Notes under the pieces: model-generated
Told to the model about the DNA's origin: nothing
The model's input: only the letters and a program-made list of their open reading frames with translations
The model's database searches: none
Program-made: the position numbers and the translations under genes
Shown here: positions 26,762-35,161 of the stretch, one piece after another
How the letters are laid out: every line of letters begins with the position of its first letter
Numbering within the stretch: position 1 is the first letter of the stretch
NCBI RefSeq assembly: GCF_004115975.1
Contig: NZ_SDDZ01000007.1
Span: 62,001-126,000 of the forward strand
Length of the DNA stretch: 64,000 nt
Reading direction: 5' to 3'
Origin: Gelidibacter gilvus
Lineage (GTDB): Bacteria > Bacteroidota > Bacteroidia > Flavobacteriales > Flavobacteriaceae

Positions 26762-28315
26762 TTATTTTATTTTTAAGGATTCTTCGAGATGTTGGGTTTT
26801 TGAATTGGAACGGTTAAATGCTTCAATCAGCTTGTAAGTTTCAGGAATTGAGGATTTAAATCGATCCAAGGTCTCTTCTGAGATATTACTTTTACTGAAT
26901 GGCACCATTTTAACATACTCCTGAATTTCGTTTTCGGTTCTTCCGTATTTATAATCGTATGGGAAACGGCCGTTGTCGTCGATCTTAACATTCGGATTTT
27001 CAGAATTTGGCACACTGATATAGAATTCACTAGTGTTCATATCCCCGGAAGGGTTAAAGAGATTTTTCTCTTTCATATACACATATAATTCTTCGGCAAC
27101 ATTGACAGCAGGATCCACAATGGCGATGTCTTTTACCATGAAGTCGCGATAAATATATTTGCCCTCTTTTTTGTAATTATAAAGCTCATCCAAAACGGCT
27201 TTGATTTCCGAGGTTAAGTATGGATAATGCGTACATCCTAAAACAATGGCTTTTAAAGGTTGTGGATTTTTGGCAGTCCTGATTTTTTCCAACAAACTGA
27301 CCACATGATAGCGCACATAGTTTTCAGAATCGTTGATTTGAAGGATCTGGCAATCGTCGGTGTCCTGATTATCACAAAGCATTTTGCCATGATCAAAATC
27401 GAAATTATAAATATCCATTAACGTCTTGTCAATGGAGAAATTAGGATCATTTAAGGAAGGCCCTCTGTAATCTTCACGAGGTTTTTTAGATTCTTTATTT
27501 ACGAAGTCGGGCTCTTCATCAACAGCTTCCGCAATTCCGTGGCCGCCTTGGTTAAAGATTTGAATATTTCCGGTATAACCCAATTCGTCCTTAACTCTTA
27601 AAAGTGTATTCTCATAGCCTTTAGACAGAATGGTCCCAACGGTTGCCATCACGGCAATAGAGCCACTTTCATCTTTCTTAAAAGTAGATAAGGTACCACG
27701 AGCCCCGGCGTCAATCACGCCAATTACCTTTAATTCTATTCCTGTTTTATCTATAAAACCTTTGATAAACTCGCTGCCATAAGCTGTGGCCGTGTTACAG
27801 GCAATCACAATCGATTTTACAGGTTGTTTATCCTGCTGATATTGGGCATCGCCCGCTTCTCTATAATACTTATTGGAAAGCAAGAACTGCATGTCCTTAA
27901 GAATGTGTTCGATAAGCAAATCGGTTTTGTCTTCGCTAGAATAGTTGCCATAGGGCATGTTGGCTTGATCGGCTAAGTAGATGAATTTTTCTGAAATAAA
28001 ATCAGGCACCGCATCGCCCCCTTTTTCTTTATTGTTATTATTGTGGCCGTCAAAATTGATCAAGGCATCCAATACGGTCAGCCCACCTGTCCCAGAATCA
28101 AAAACCCCTATTGGGAGGCTCCTGTCCATTTGAGGATAATTCTCAAAATTGACATAGTAAAACGAATCCTTATCCTCTAGGATAGTTGTTTCAATGGCAC
28201 GATCGGCTTGGGCAGTGGGTTTATTTTCTACGACCTCCTTTTTCCCTGAATCTTTACAGGACAACCCAATTAGGACCAACAAAGCCCACAAATACTGACG
28301 TTTAAAGTGTTTCAT
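26762..28315 (-). CDS. Glutamate-racemase-like (MurI-related) lipoprotein, enlarged
   Basis: A 517-residue protein with lipobox VLIGLSC (C20). The MurI hallmarks follow: D73 in IGVFDSGTGGLTVLDAL, C173 in VIACNTATAYGSE and C361 in IVLGCTHYPYL. Cytoplasmic MurI is about 265 residues; here extra segments lie between the two cysteines (residues about 255-340) and after residue 370. Both catalytic cysteines are kept, so activity is plausible, but a racemase on the outside of the inner membrane cannot serve peptidoglycan precursor synthesis. First gene of the operon with GGT, racemase and DmpA-type peptidase, so a role in handling externally released glutamate is likely. Confidence 0.85.
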   Translation of the reverse strand: MKHFKRQYLWALLVLIGLSCKDSGKKEVVENKPTAQADRAIETTILEDKDSFYYVNFENYPQMDRSLPIGVFDSGTGGLTVLDALINFDGHNNNNKEKGGDAVPDFISEKFIYLADQANMPYGNYSSEDKTDLLIEHILKDMQFLLSNKYYREAGDAQYQQDKQPVKSIVIACNTATAYGSEFIKGFIDKTGIELKVIGVIDAGARGTLSTFKKDESGSIAVMATVGTILSKGYENTLLRVKDELGYTGNIQIFNQGGHGIAEAVDEEPDFVNKESKKPREDYRGPSLNDPNFSIDKTLMDIYNFDFDHGKMLCDNQDTDDCQILQINDSENYVRYHVVSLLEKIRTAKNPQPLKAIVLGCTHYPYLTSEIKAVLDELYNYKKEGKYIYRDFMVKDIAIVDPAVNVAEELYVYMKEKNLFNPSGDMNTSEFYISVPNSENPNVKIDDNGRFPYDYKYGRTENEIQEYVKMVPFSKSNISEETLDRFKSSIPETYKLIEAFNRSNSKTQHLEESLKIK

Positions 28316-28670
28316 TTAGTTTCAATTTATTAGGTAATGATTCATTAAGCCTGACTCAGCCTTAATTATTTCTGTTTATTTAGCTCTCTATTGAACATAA
28401 GGTTATAAAATTAACAAGTGTTTCTATATATACCTATTGTAGCACAAAAATATTTAGTTATTTAACTGTTTAATTGAGAATTCGCCGTTGAGAAATTAAA
28501 TATCGCAACACTTCCCAAACACATGTGCGTTACGGATAAATTGTCTACTTATTTAGCTACTTTGGAAAGGAAGGCTTTGAGGAGAGATGTCGCAATCTGT
28601 TTATAGCCTATAAAAAAACCTGTAAATCATATCATTCACAGGTTCTAATAACTATTTCAAAAGGGAATAC
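28316..28670. other. Intergenic region with a terminator, no gene seen
   Basis: 355 bases upstream of the glutamate-racemase-like gene and downstream of the small gene at 28671. Apart from the terminator hairpin at 28617-28644, nothing was recognised; no frame shows a convincing start and conserved composition. The promoter of the peptide operon should lie close to 28316, but no clear minus-strand TAnnTTTG box is visible. Confidence 0.4.
28612..28644 (-). terminator. Intrinsic terminator of the amino-sugar operon
   Basis: On the minus strand AACCTGT (28644-28638) pairs with ACAGGTT (28623-28617) around a 14-base loop, followed by a run of T. It starts 27 bases after the stop of the small gene at 28671 and marks the end of the minus-strand transcription unit that comes from the nagB side. 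Confidence 0.7.
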
Positions 28671-29006
28671 TTAGTATTTTATCTGGCTAAGCCGATGATA
28701 GCTTTCAATATAATCAAGGAATGCGGAAAGGTTCTTTCGCATTTTCAAACCGAATATCCTGCACTTACTTTCAACAGTAATTTCAGAGGCAAATGTGTTC
28801 TCTTCTTTGGCTTTCTTTTCGATTTTCACATGTCCGTTAGGAAAATAAATCGTTAGGTAGGATCCGTTCTCTTGTTGAAAAAAGCAAAATTCCTTTCGTA
28901 ACCAATTGATGAATTGATCGTACTTATTAGAACATGGAAAGTCCATCTCCAAAAACCAATGGTGCTGGTTTATCTCCTTTAAATCTGTCTTGTCTGCCAT
29001 CTTCAA
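28671..29006 (-). CDS. Small protein of unknown function
   Basis: A 111-residue soluble protein without signal peptide or membrane segment, not recognised. It is rich in aromatic and charged residues (HHWFLEMDFPCSNKYDQFINW at the start, a C-terminal KMRKNLSAFLDYIESYH helix-like stretch) and has alternating strands in the middle (SYLTIYFPNGHVKIEKK). It follows the short LacI-type gene by 72 bases and precedes a terminator, so it is probably transcribed with the amino-sugar cluster. A conserved gene is supported by the operon position and clean termination; its role is unknown. Confidence 0.55.
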   Translation of the reverse strand: MKMADKTDLKEINQHHWFLEMDFPCSNKYDQFINWLRKEFCFFQQENGSYLTIYFPNGHVKIEKKAKEENTFASEITVESKCRIFGLKMRKNLSAFLDYIESYHRLSQIKY

Positions 29007-29078
29007 TATCCTTTTATACTTATGAAAAACACCATGACCGCTTCAGCTTTTTTACCTAAGCATCATCACTTGTCTTAT

Positions 29079-29666
29079 CTAAACAACATTCACGCGCATG
29101 CTGTCATTTACATTTATTTTTGAAAATAAAGAAGTGATCATTTTATTTCCAAAATGCTTATAATCTTGAGCTTTCAGGGTTAAATCCTCAACTCTTTTTA
29201 TAATAGTAGGAAAAAATTGATCTTTAGAATTTTGTTGTAGCTCCTCCAATGCGGTGGACGTACCAATGACAATGACACCGTCAATGCCGCCATTGCGTAA
29301 ACTTTTCAAACATTCAATTTCGCCATTTTCAAAATTCAAATATTGCTGCACCACCACACGGTAGCCTTGTTTATAGGCCTCCATTTGAATGGTGTTCAAC
29401 ATACTCCCATAGATCATCGAGTCAATTTGAGGCACGATAACCGCAATGGTATTGCTTTTTTGTGAGCGTAAGGCAATAGCTGAATTGTTAGGCACAAAGT
29501 CATAACTCTCTGCCAACTCTTTAATAATCTGTCTCGTTTTGATACTAATATCTTTTTTGTCACGCAATGCCTTAGATACTGTGGACACAGAATAGCCACT
29601 CATTTGCGACAAGGTTTTCATGGTTACTTCCATCATATTTCTTTTCTTATAATTAATCCATGCCAT
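29079..29666 (-). CDS. Short LacI-family regulator (DNA-binding domain plus part of the sensor domain)
   Basis: A 195-residue protein. The LacI helix-turn-helix and hinge are complete (TLSQMSGYSVSTVSKALRDK, then IIKELAESYDFVPNNSAIALR), followed by the first strand-helix units of the periplasmic-binding-protein-like domain (NTIAVIVPQIDSMIYGSMLN ... GGIDGVIVIGTSTA). Normal members are about 340 residues; this one stops after roughly the first lobe, with a clean stop and no continuing homologous frame downstream. Translation may start at MEVTMKTLSQ rather than 29666. It lies 46 bases behind nagB. It may bind DNA without the usual ligand response, or depend on a partner. Confidence 0.8.
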   Translation of the reverse strand: MAWINYKKRNMMEVTMKTLSQMSGYSVSTVSKALRDKKDISIKTRQIIKELAESYDFVPNNSAIALRSQKSNTIAVIVPQIDSMIYGSMLNTIQMEAYKQGYRVVVQQYLNFENGEIECLKSLRNGGIDGVIVIGTSTALEELQQNSKDQFFPTIIKRVEDLTLKAQDYKHFGNKMITSLFSKINVNDSMRVNVV

Positions 29667-29712
29667 GTTTTAGAAGGTGTCTACCGCAGCATGATGCGAT
29701 AATTTCTTCAGA

Positions 29713-31641
29713 CTAAAAATGCCATCTTACAAAAGCTTCCATTGCTGCATAGTGCGCTAAGCCCAGTTGGTCATAAAGTCCGGCAGTTTCTTTGTTTCTG
29801 TCTTCTGCACGTTGCCAAAACTCCCTTGCATCTGATCCTTGAAATACCACACCATCTTTTTGTGATTGGTGTTTAAATATGCCATGTCTTTTTTCCAATA
29901 CCTGGTCTGGACTCATTGGTACAGCCATTTCAATTTCGTCGATACCCCATTCTTGCCATGCGCCTCTGTAAAGCCACACCCAACAATCTTTCATAAATGG
30001 TTTTTCTTTCAATCTTCTAACGGCCTCAAATACGGCATCCAAACAAACTTTATGTGTTCCGTGCGGATCTGCTAAATCTCCTGCAGCATAAATTTGATGT
30101 GGTTTGATACTCTCAATAATATCCACGGTCATTTGGATATCTTCTTCTCCTAACGGATGTTTATCAATAGTTCCGGTTTCATAAAACGGCATTTCCATAA
30201 AATGAATATGATCATCGTTCAAACCAACAAAATGACTGGTGGCTCTTGCTTCTCCTTTTCTAATCAATCCTTTGATATAGCGTGCCTCCGGGATGTCAAT
30301 CTCACTTGGTTTTTTGTCCGTAAGTGATTTTACGACCTTTTTATAGATCTTTTCGGTGGCTTCACTTTTAATATCAAATTTGGCGTTGTAATCAATCACG
30401 AAATTCGCAAAACGCAAAGCCTCTTCATCCGCAACAGCAATGTTTCCTGAGGTTTGATAGGCTACGTGTACTTCGTGACCTTGCTCATGGAGCCTTTTAA
30501 AAGTTCCTCCCATACTGATAATGTCATCATCAGGATGCGGACTAAAAATCAAGACGCGTTTTTTACCTGGTTCTGCACGTTCCGGTCTATGGGAATCGTC
30601 AGCATTTGGCTTACCTCCTGGCCATCCTGTAATGGTATGTTGTAATTTGTTGAAAATCTTGATGTTGATGTCATAAGCCTGACCGAGTTCTGCCAAGAGA
30701 TCACTCATTCCATTCTCTATATAATCGGCATCGGTAAGCATTAAGATCGGTTTATTGAGATGCATGGCCAATCCTAAAACGGCTTTTCTGATGAGACGAT
30801 CTGTCCAGGTTACTTTTTCAACCAACCATGGCGCATTTATACGGGTGAGCTTTGATGCAGCTTCTTTATCCAGTACGAAAGTGACATTATTATGCTCTTG
30901 CAAAAAGGAAGCTGGTACCTGATTGGTGACCTGTCCTTCTGACGATATTTTGATAATGTTAGCTTTACTTTCACCCCAAGCCAAAAGGATGACTCGTTTA
31001 GCCTCCATAATTTTTTTAACGCCTAGAGTAATCGCTGTTCTAGGTGTATTGGACAAACCTGCAAAATCCTTACTGGCAGCAACTCTAGTAATATGATCTA
31101 AAGCCACTAACCGTGTTTTGGAGTTCTGTAAAGATCCTGATTCGTTAAATCCGATATGGCCATTACCACCAATCCCTAAAATTTGTAAATCTATGCCACC
31201 TAGTGCCTCAATTTTCTTTTCGTAGTCACTGCAATAACTGGCAATTTTATCTTTAGGAAGCGTTCCATCTGGGATATAGCAATTTTCAGGAAGAATGTCT
31301 ACTTGATCAAACAACATCTTCTTCATAAAACGCACATAACTATTCACAGCATCTGGTTCCATTGGATAATATTCGTCCAAGTTGAAGGTCACGACGTTTT
31401 TAAAACTCAAACCTTTTTCTTTGTGCAATCTCACCAATTCAGCGTACAAACCTTTTGGTGAGGACCCCGTTGCCAAGCCTAAAATACAGGGTTGTTTTTG
31501 AGATTGCTTTACCTTAATAAGATCTGCTATTTCCTTTGCAACGGCTTTAGAGGCTACTTGAGAATCCTCAAACATAACCGTATTGATGTTTTCGAATCTT
31601 TTTTCGAAATCTGTTGCTTTATCGATTGTGCTTTTTAACAT
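29713..31641 (-). CDS. nagB: Glucosamine-6-phosphate deaminase fused to an LmbE/PIG-L deacetylase domain
   Basis: A 642-residue two-domain protein. Residues about 20-290 are NagB: LGLATGSSPKGLY (phosphate binding), D89-E90 in FNLDEYYPM, and GIGGNGHIGFNE with H162. Residues about 360-640 are an LmbE/PIG-L domain with the zinc motif SPHPDDDIISMGG (residues 368-380) and a later DPHGTHK His. NagB converts glucosamine-6-phosphate to fructose-6-phosphate and ammonia; LmbE proteins remove N-acetyl groups from GlcNAc-type sugars. No separate nagA is visible in this window, so deacetylation and deamination in one polypeptide is an attractive inference. The oxidoreductase gene lies 12 bases upstream. 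Confidence 0.93.
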   Translation of the reverse strand: MLKSTIDKATDFEKRFENINTVMFEDSQVASKAVAKEIADLIKVKQSQKQPCILGLATGSSPKGLYAELVRLHKEKGLSFKNVVTFNLDEYYPMEPDAVNSYVRFMKKMLFDQVDILPENCYIPDGTLPKDKIASYCSDYEKKIEALGGIDLQILGIGGNGHIGFNESGSLQNSKTRLVALDHITRVAASKDFAGLSNTPRTAITLGVKKIMEAKRVILLAWGESKANIIKISSEGQVTNQVPASFLQEHNNVTFVLDKEAASKLTRINAPWLVEKVTWTDRLIRKAVLGLAMHLNKPILMLTDADYIENGMSDLLAELGQAYDINIKIFNKLQHTITGWPGGKPNADDSHRPERAEPGKKRVLIFSPHPDDDIISMGGTFKRLHEQGHEVHVAYQTSGNIAVADEEALRFANFVIDYNAKFDIKSEATEKIYKKVVKSLTDKKPSEIDIPEARYIKGLIRKGEARATSHFVGLNDDHIHFMEMPFYETGTIDKHPLGEEDIQMTVDIIESIKPHQIYAAGDLADPHGTHKVCLDAVFEAVRRLKEKPFMKDCWVWLYRGAWQEWGIDEIEMAVPMSPDQVLEKRHGIFKHQSQKDGVVFQGSDAREFWQRAEDRNKETAGLYDQLGLAHYAAMEAFVRWHF

Positions 31642-31653
31642 GTCCTAACTTAT

Positions 31654-32652
31654 TTAATTATTAATGACTTCAATTTTATTTTCTAATATCCGATCCATAA
31701 CCCATGCGGTGTGGGATGCGGTTTCTCCTGATGAGGGATGCACTGATGCTCCTGATAAATGCGCCTTTATATTCTGGACGTGGTACCATTGCACGTGCTC
31801 AGGATTGGCAATATCTAAACGTTCAGTTTTTTCATCACGTTCTAAAACTATCGGAACGTCTCCAAATACTGAAAAGCTAATATTTCCTTCATTTCCATAT
31901 ATTTTAACGACATCCTCTCGTTTCTCTGCTCCAAAATCCCAACTTCCAAATCCGGTAACACCCGAATCATGGACCCATTGCCCTTTAATCAGATCTTTGG
32001 CGGTATAAAGTCCTTGCCTATTTTCAGCCGTTCCTTTTGCAGATGTGATATTTCCTAACAGATGCACAAACAAATCCAATCCATGCGATGCCAAGTCGTC
32101 AAAATAGCCACCTGGAGCAATGGTAGCATCGGTGCGCCAATTATATGTTTTCGACTTGTCAATCTCATTGGCTGGTTTGGTAAAATGCCAATGTATGTGT
32201 CTAATAGTTCCAATTTTATTTTGATCAAGCCACTCCTTTACTTGTAAAAACCGTGGCAGTGATCGTCTGTAATAAGCCACAAACAATGGCAGATCTCTAT
32301 CTTCAAATGCCGCATTAATCCTTAAGCAGGCCTCATAACTTGGTGCCATGGGCTTTTCAATGCAACATATTTTACCAGATTCCGCAACTTTTAAAGCATA
32401 GTATTCGTGCGAATCTGGTGGCGTAGCGATATAAATGGCGTCAATTTCTGGGTGATTGATAAGCGCATCTGCATCATCATAAAAATGAGGCACTTGATGC
32501 CTTTTGGCGTAATCTTCTGCTTTCTTAAGATCTCGTCGCATCACTGCAAAAAGTTCAAAACCTTCTGTTTTTTGATACGCAGGCCCACTCTTCAGTTCGG
32601 TCACGCTTCCGCAACCAATCATTCCCCATTTATATGTTTTATTCGCTTTCAT
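31654..32652 (-). CDS. Gfo/Idh/MocA-family oxidoreductase
   Basis: A 332-residue protein with an N-terminal NAD(P)-binding Rossmann domain (KWGMIGCGSVTELKSGPAYQ), the family EKP motif in CCIEKPMAPSYEA (Lys expected in catalysis), and a C-terminal beta domain including DLASHGLDLFVHLLG. There is no signal peptide. The family oxidises or reduces sugars and sugar derivatives; the actual substrate cannot be read from sequence. It is encoded between the permease and the nagB-LmbE fusion with short gaps, so an amino sugar or its derivative is likely. Confidence 0.86.
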   Translation of the reverse strand: MKANKTYKWGMIGCGSVTELKSGPAYQKTEGFELFAVMRRDLKKAEDYAKRHQVPHFYDDADALINHPEIDAIYIATPPDSHEYYALKVAESGKICCIEKPMAPSYEACLRINAAFEDRDLPLFVAYYRRSLPRFLQVKEWLDQNKIGTIRHIHWHFTKPANEIDKSKTYNWRTDATIAPGGYFDDLASHGLDLFVHLLGNITSAKGTAENRQGLYTAKDLIKGQWVHDSGVTGFGSWDFGAEKREDVVKIYGNEGNISFSVFGDVPIVLERDEKTERLDIANPEHVQWYHVQNIKAHLSGASVHPSSGETASHTAWVMDRILENKIEVINN

Positions 32653-32685
32653 TTAAAACACGTCATCTGCCTAAATTGTATGTAT

Positions 32686-33996
32686 CTATTTTTTCCAACT
32701 TTTGATTTTGTGTCCCCAGACCGCAAAAAACAAAACGATAAAATAACACGGAATCAAAATCCAATAACTACTGGTTGATGCCGCTGATAATTCTGCAACA
32801 TCTGTAACACCATTAGCCATCATCTCATGTTTTCCGGAATCAACCATACGGCCATATAATGGCGGTATAATAGCGCCACCGGAAATTGCCATGATCAATA
32901 ATGCCGAGGCTGTTTTGGTATGTCTTCCTAAACCATCTAAAGTCAACGGCCAAATTGCTGGCCAAACCAAGGCGTTTGCAATTCCTAATGCTGCAACAAA
33001 TAAAACCGATGTAAATCCGGAGGTAGACAAAATACAGAGACTGAAAACAATCCCTAAGATGGCACTGATGATCAAGGCCGTTTTTTGTTTGATGTATTTC
33101 GGAATTAAAAACACGCCTAAAGCATAGGTTCCTACCATAGCCATCAAGGTGTAAGTTGTAAACCATTTCGCATCGTCAGCCGAAATTCCCAGTGAAATTC
33201 CATAGGCGATAATCGTATCTCCAGCAATCACTTCTGCACCAACATAAACAAACAGAGCTAGAACACCCAACCATAAATGTGGATATTGGAAGATGGTTTT
33301 GCTGGTCTTAACTCCGTCTACTACAACTTCTTCTTCCTCAGCTTCTACGTGTGGTAGATTTGCTTTTCTAATAAAAAATGCAAAGATGAACAAGACCGCA
33401 GCCATCACAATATAAGGTGTGTGCACACTGTCCGCCATGGTATCTAACAATACATTCTTCTCGTCGTCTGAAACAGTTTTTAATTTCTCATTTACCTCAT
33501 CGATTCCTGATAATAATAAGGCTCCAAAAATTACTGAGCCAAGAGCTCCGGCAACCTTGTTGGCAATGCCCATCATCGCCATACGTTTCGCACCACTTTC
33601 AATTGGTCCCAAAATAGTAATGTATGGATTAGCTGCAGTTTGACAGATGGTCATCCCGATACCTTGAATAAAAATGGCCAATAAAAACACCCAATAGGTT
33701 CGCGCATCAGCTGCTGGAATAAACACTAAAGCACCAACGGCCATAATTGCCAATCCTAAAGAGATCCCGTTGCGATACCCAATTTTATTAATAACATAGG
33801 ATGCCGGCAAGGCCATAACCACGAACGAAATATAAGAGGCTGTTGCCACCAAATAAGATTGCGCTTCAGTTAACTCGTTAAGCGTTCTCATGAAAGGAAT
33901 GAGCGCGCCATTAATCCAGGTTACAAATCCGAAAATAGCGAAGAGTCCTCCAATAATCAGAATTGGAACGAGATTGTTTTTTTGTGTAGTATTCAT
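32686..33996 (-). CDS. FucP-type sugar permease, probable N-acetylglucosamine transporter
   Basis: A 436-residue inner-membrane protein with about 12 hydrophobic segments and FucP-family features (FAIFGFVTWINGALIPFM at the start, ICQTAANPYITILGPIESG in the middle). It is clearly distinct from the FucP at 13913, lacking its first-helix pattern. Close family members in this phylum carry GlcNAc or glucose. The gene lies between the sugar kinase (99 bases upstream) and the oxidoreductase (33 bases downstream), so import of an N-acetylhexosamine is the best guess. Confidence 0.85.
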   Translation of the reverse strand: MNTTQKNNLVPILIIGGLFAIFGFVTWINGALIPFMRTLNELTEAQSYLVATASYISFVVMALPASYVINKIGYRNGISLGLAIMAVGALVFIPAADARTYWVFLLAIFIQGIGMTICQTAANPYITILGPIESGAKRMAMMGIANKVAGALGSVIFGALLLSGIDEVNEKLKTVSDDEKNVLLDTMADSVHTPYIVMAAVLFIFAFFIRKANLPHVEAEEEEVVVDGVKTSKTIFQYPHLWLGVLALFVYVGAEVIAGDTIIAYGISLGISADDAKWFTTYTLMAMVGTYALGVFLIPKYIKQKTALIISAILGIVFSLCILSTSGFTSVLFVAALGIANALVWPAIWPLTLDGLGRHTKTASALLIMAISGGAIIPPLYGRMVDSGKHEMMANGVTDVAELSAASTSSYWILIPCYFIVLFFAVWGHKIKSWKK

Positions 33997-34095
33997 AAAG
34001 ACAGGTTATCGGTTAGCGACTTATTAGTTATTGGTTAATTCGTTGTTATAACATGAATTGATTGATTTTATAATCTCAGTAATTGCCATTGCGTT

Positions 34096-35160
34096 TTAAA
34101 CGCCCAACTTTTCAGAGAGACTCTGCAATAGCTTAAATTGATTTTTTGCACGATCTAAATTATGATCGGCATATTTTGTTTTAAAATAGATATCACCATT
34201 CAGATAATCGGTCAAAAATCGCAATCCTATAATAAAAATCATCGTTTTGGCGCCTAACGGTAAATATTTTAATTCGATTGGCGTTAGGTATTTCCCCATT
34301 TTCTTTAAAAATCCTTTGGTATAGGCGTTGTAATAATCGACGTTAAATTCTACAAGATCCAAGTTGGCTTCATCTTCTGCAGCCGTATTACAAATGGTAC
34401 GGATGGCATCACCAAAATCATAATGTACAATTCCTGGCATTACAGTGTCTAAATCTATCAAACAAAGTCCCTTATCGCGCTTGTTGAACAACACATTGGA
34501 GATCTTGGTGTCGTTATGGGTGACACGTAATTTGATGTCTCCAGATTCTTTAAGATGCTGTAGAATATGCATTTCCTCTTTGGCATTCGCCACCAGTTCT
34601 ATCTGAGCTTTCGCTTTTTCAAGTCGTTCTGGCGCTGCCTTTCGTTTTGCTTCTTCAAATTCCCAATACCTGAAAGGCATATCGTGGAATTTAGGAATGA
34701 CTTCAGTTAATTTGGACGCGTCAAAATCGTTGGTCAAGGTCAAAAACTGGCCCAACAATCGACCGCCCTCATAGGCGATAGTTTCATTGGAGACACTTAA
34801 ATGAGTGACGCTTTTATCAATAAAATGCATGAGATTCCAGTAATTTCCTTCATCACCTCTATAAAAAGAATCCCCAGATTTTGTCATATAAAATCTCAGG
34901 ATGCGCCGGTTCTGTTTTTTTGGAGACAAATGACCAAGTTTATCCTTGATATGATTACTGATCAACATTTTATTTTCAATAAGTCCAGGGACGTCTTTAA
35001 ACACCCCATGATTGATTCGTTGCAAAACAAAATAAGGCTTCTCCTTAGTCTTGATCAAATAGGTATCATTGATATGGCCCGAAGCCAATTCTTTATAGGA
35101 ATCAAATTCAGCGTCGTGCTCAAACTGCCCAAAAATATATTTTAGTCTTTCTGCTATCAT
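34096..35160 (-). CDS. Aminoglycoside-phosphotransferase-fold sugar kinase (N-acetylhexosamine 1-kinase-like)
   Basis: A 354-residue kinase of the APH fold. The catalytic loop is VTHNDTKISNVLF (Asp base, Asn metal ligand) and the metal-binding Asp follows in LIDLDTVMPGIVHYDFGD, very like N-acetylhexosamine 1-kinase. Such enzymes phosphorylate the anomeric hydroxyl of GlcNAc, GalNAc or MurNAc (NahK, AmgK). A nucleotidyltransferase gene lies only 1 base upstream, so the pair could make a nucleotide sugar directly from a free sugar. A different sugar substrate cannot be excluded. Confidence 0.82.
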   Translation of the reverse strand: MIAERLKYIFGQFEHDAEFDSYKELASGHINDTYLIKTKEKPYFVLQRINHGVFKDVPGLIENKMLISNHIKDKLGHLSPKKQNRRILRFYMTKSGDSFYRGDEGNYWNLMHFIDKSVTHLSVSNETIAYEGGRLLGQFLTLTNDFDASKLTEVIPKFHDMPFRYWEFEEAKRKAAPERLEKAKAQIELVANAKEEMHILQHLKESGDIKLRVTHNDTKISNVLFNKRDKGLCLIDLDTVMPGIVHYDFGDAIRTICNTAAEDEANLDLVEFNVDYYNAYTKGFLKKMGKYLTPIELKYLPLGAKTMIFIIGLRFLTDYLNGDIYFKTKYADHNLDRAKNQFKLLQSLSEKLGV

Positions 35161-35161
35161 T

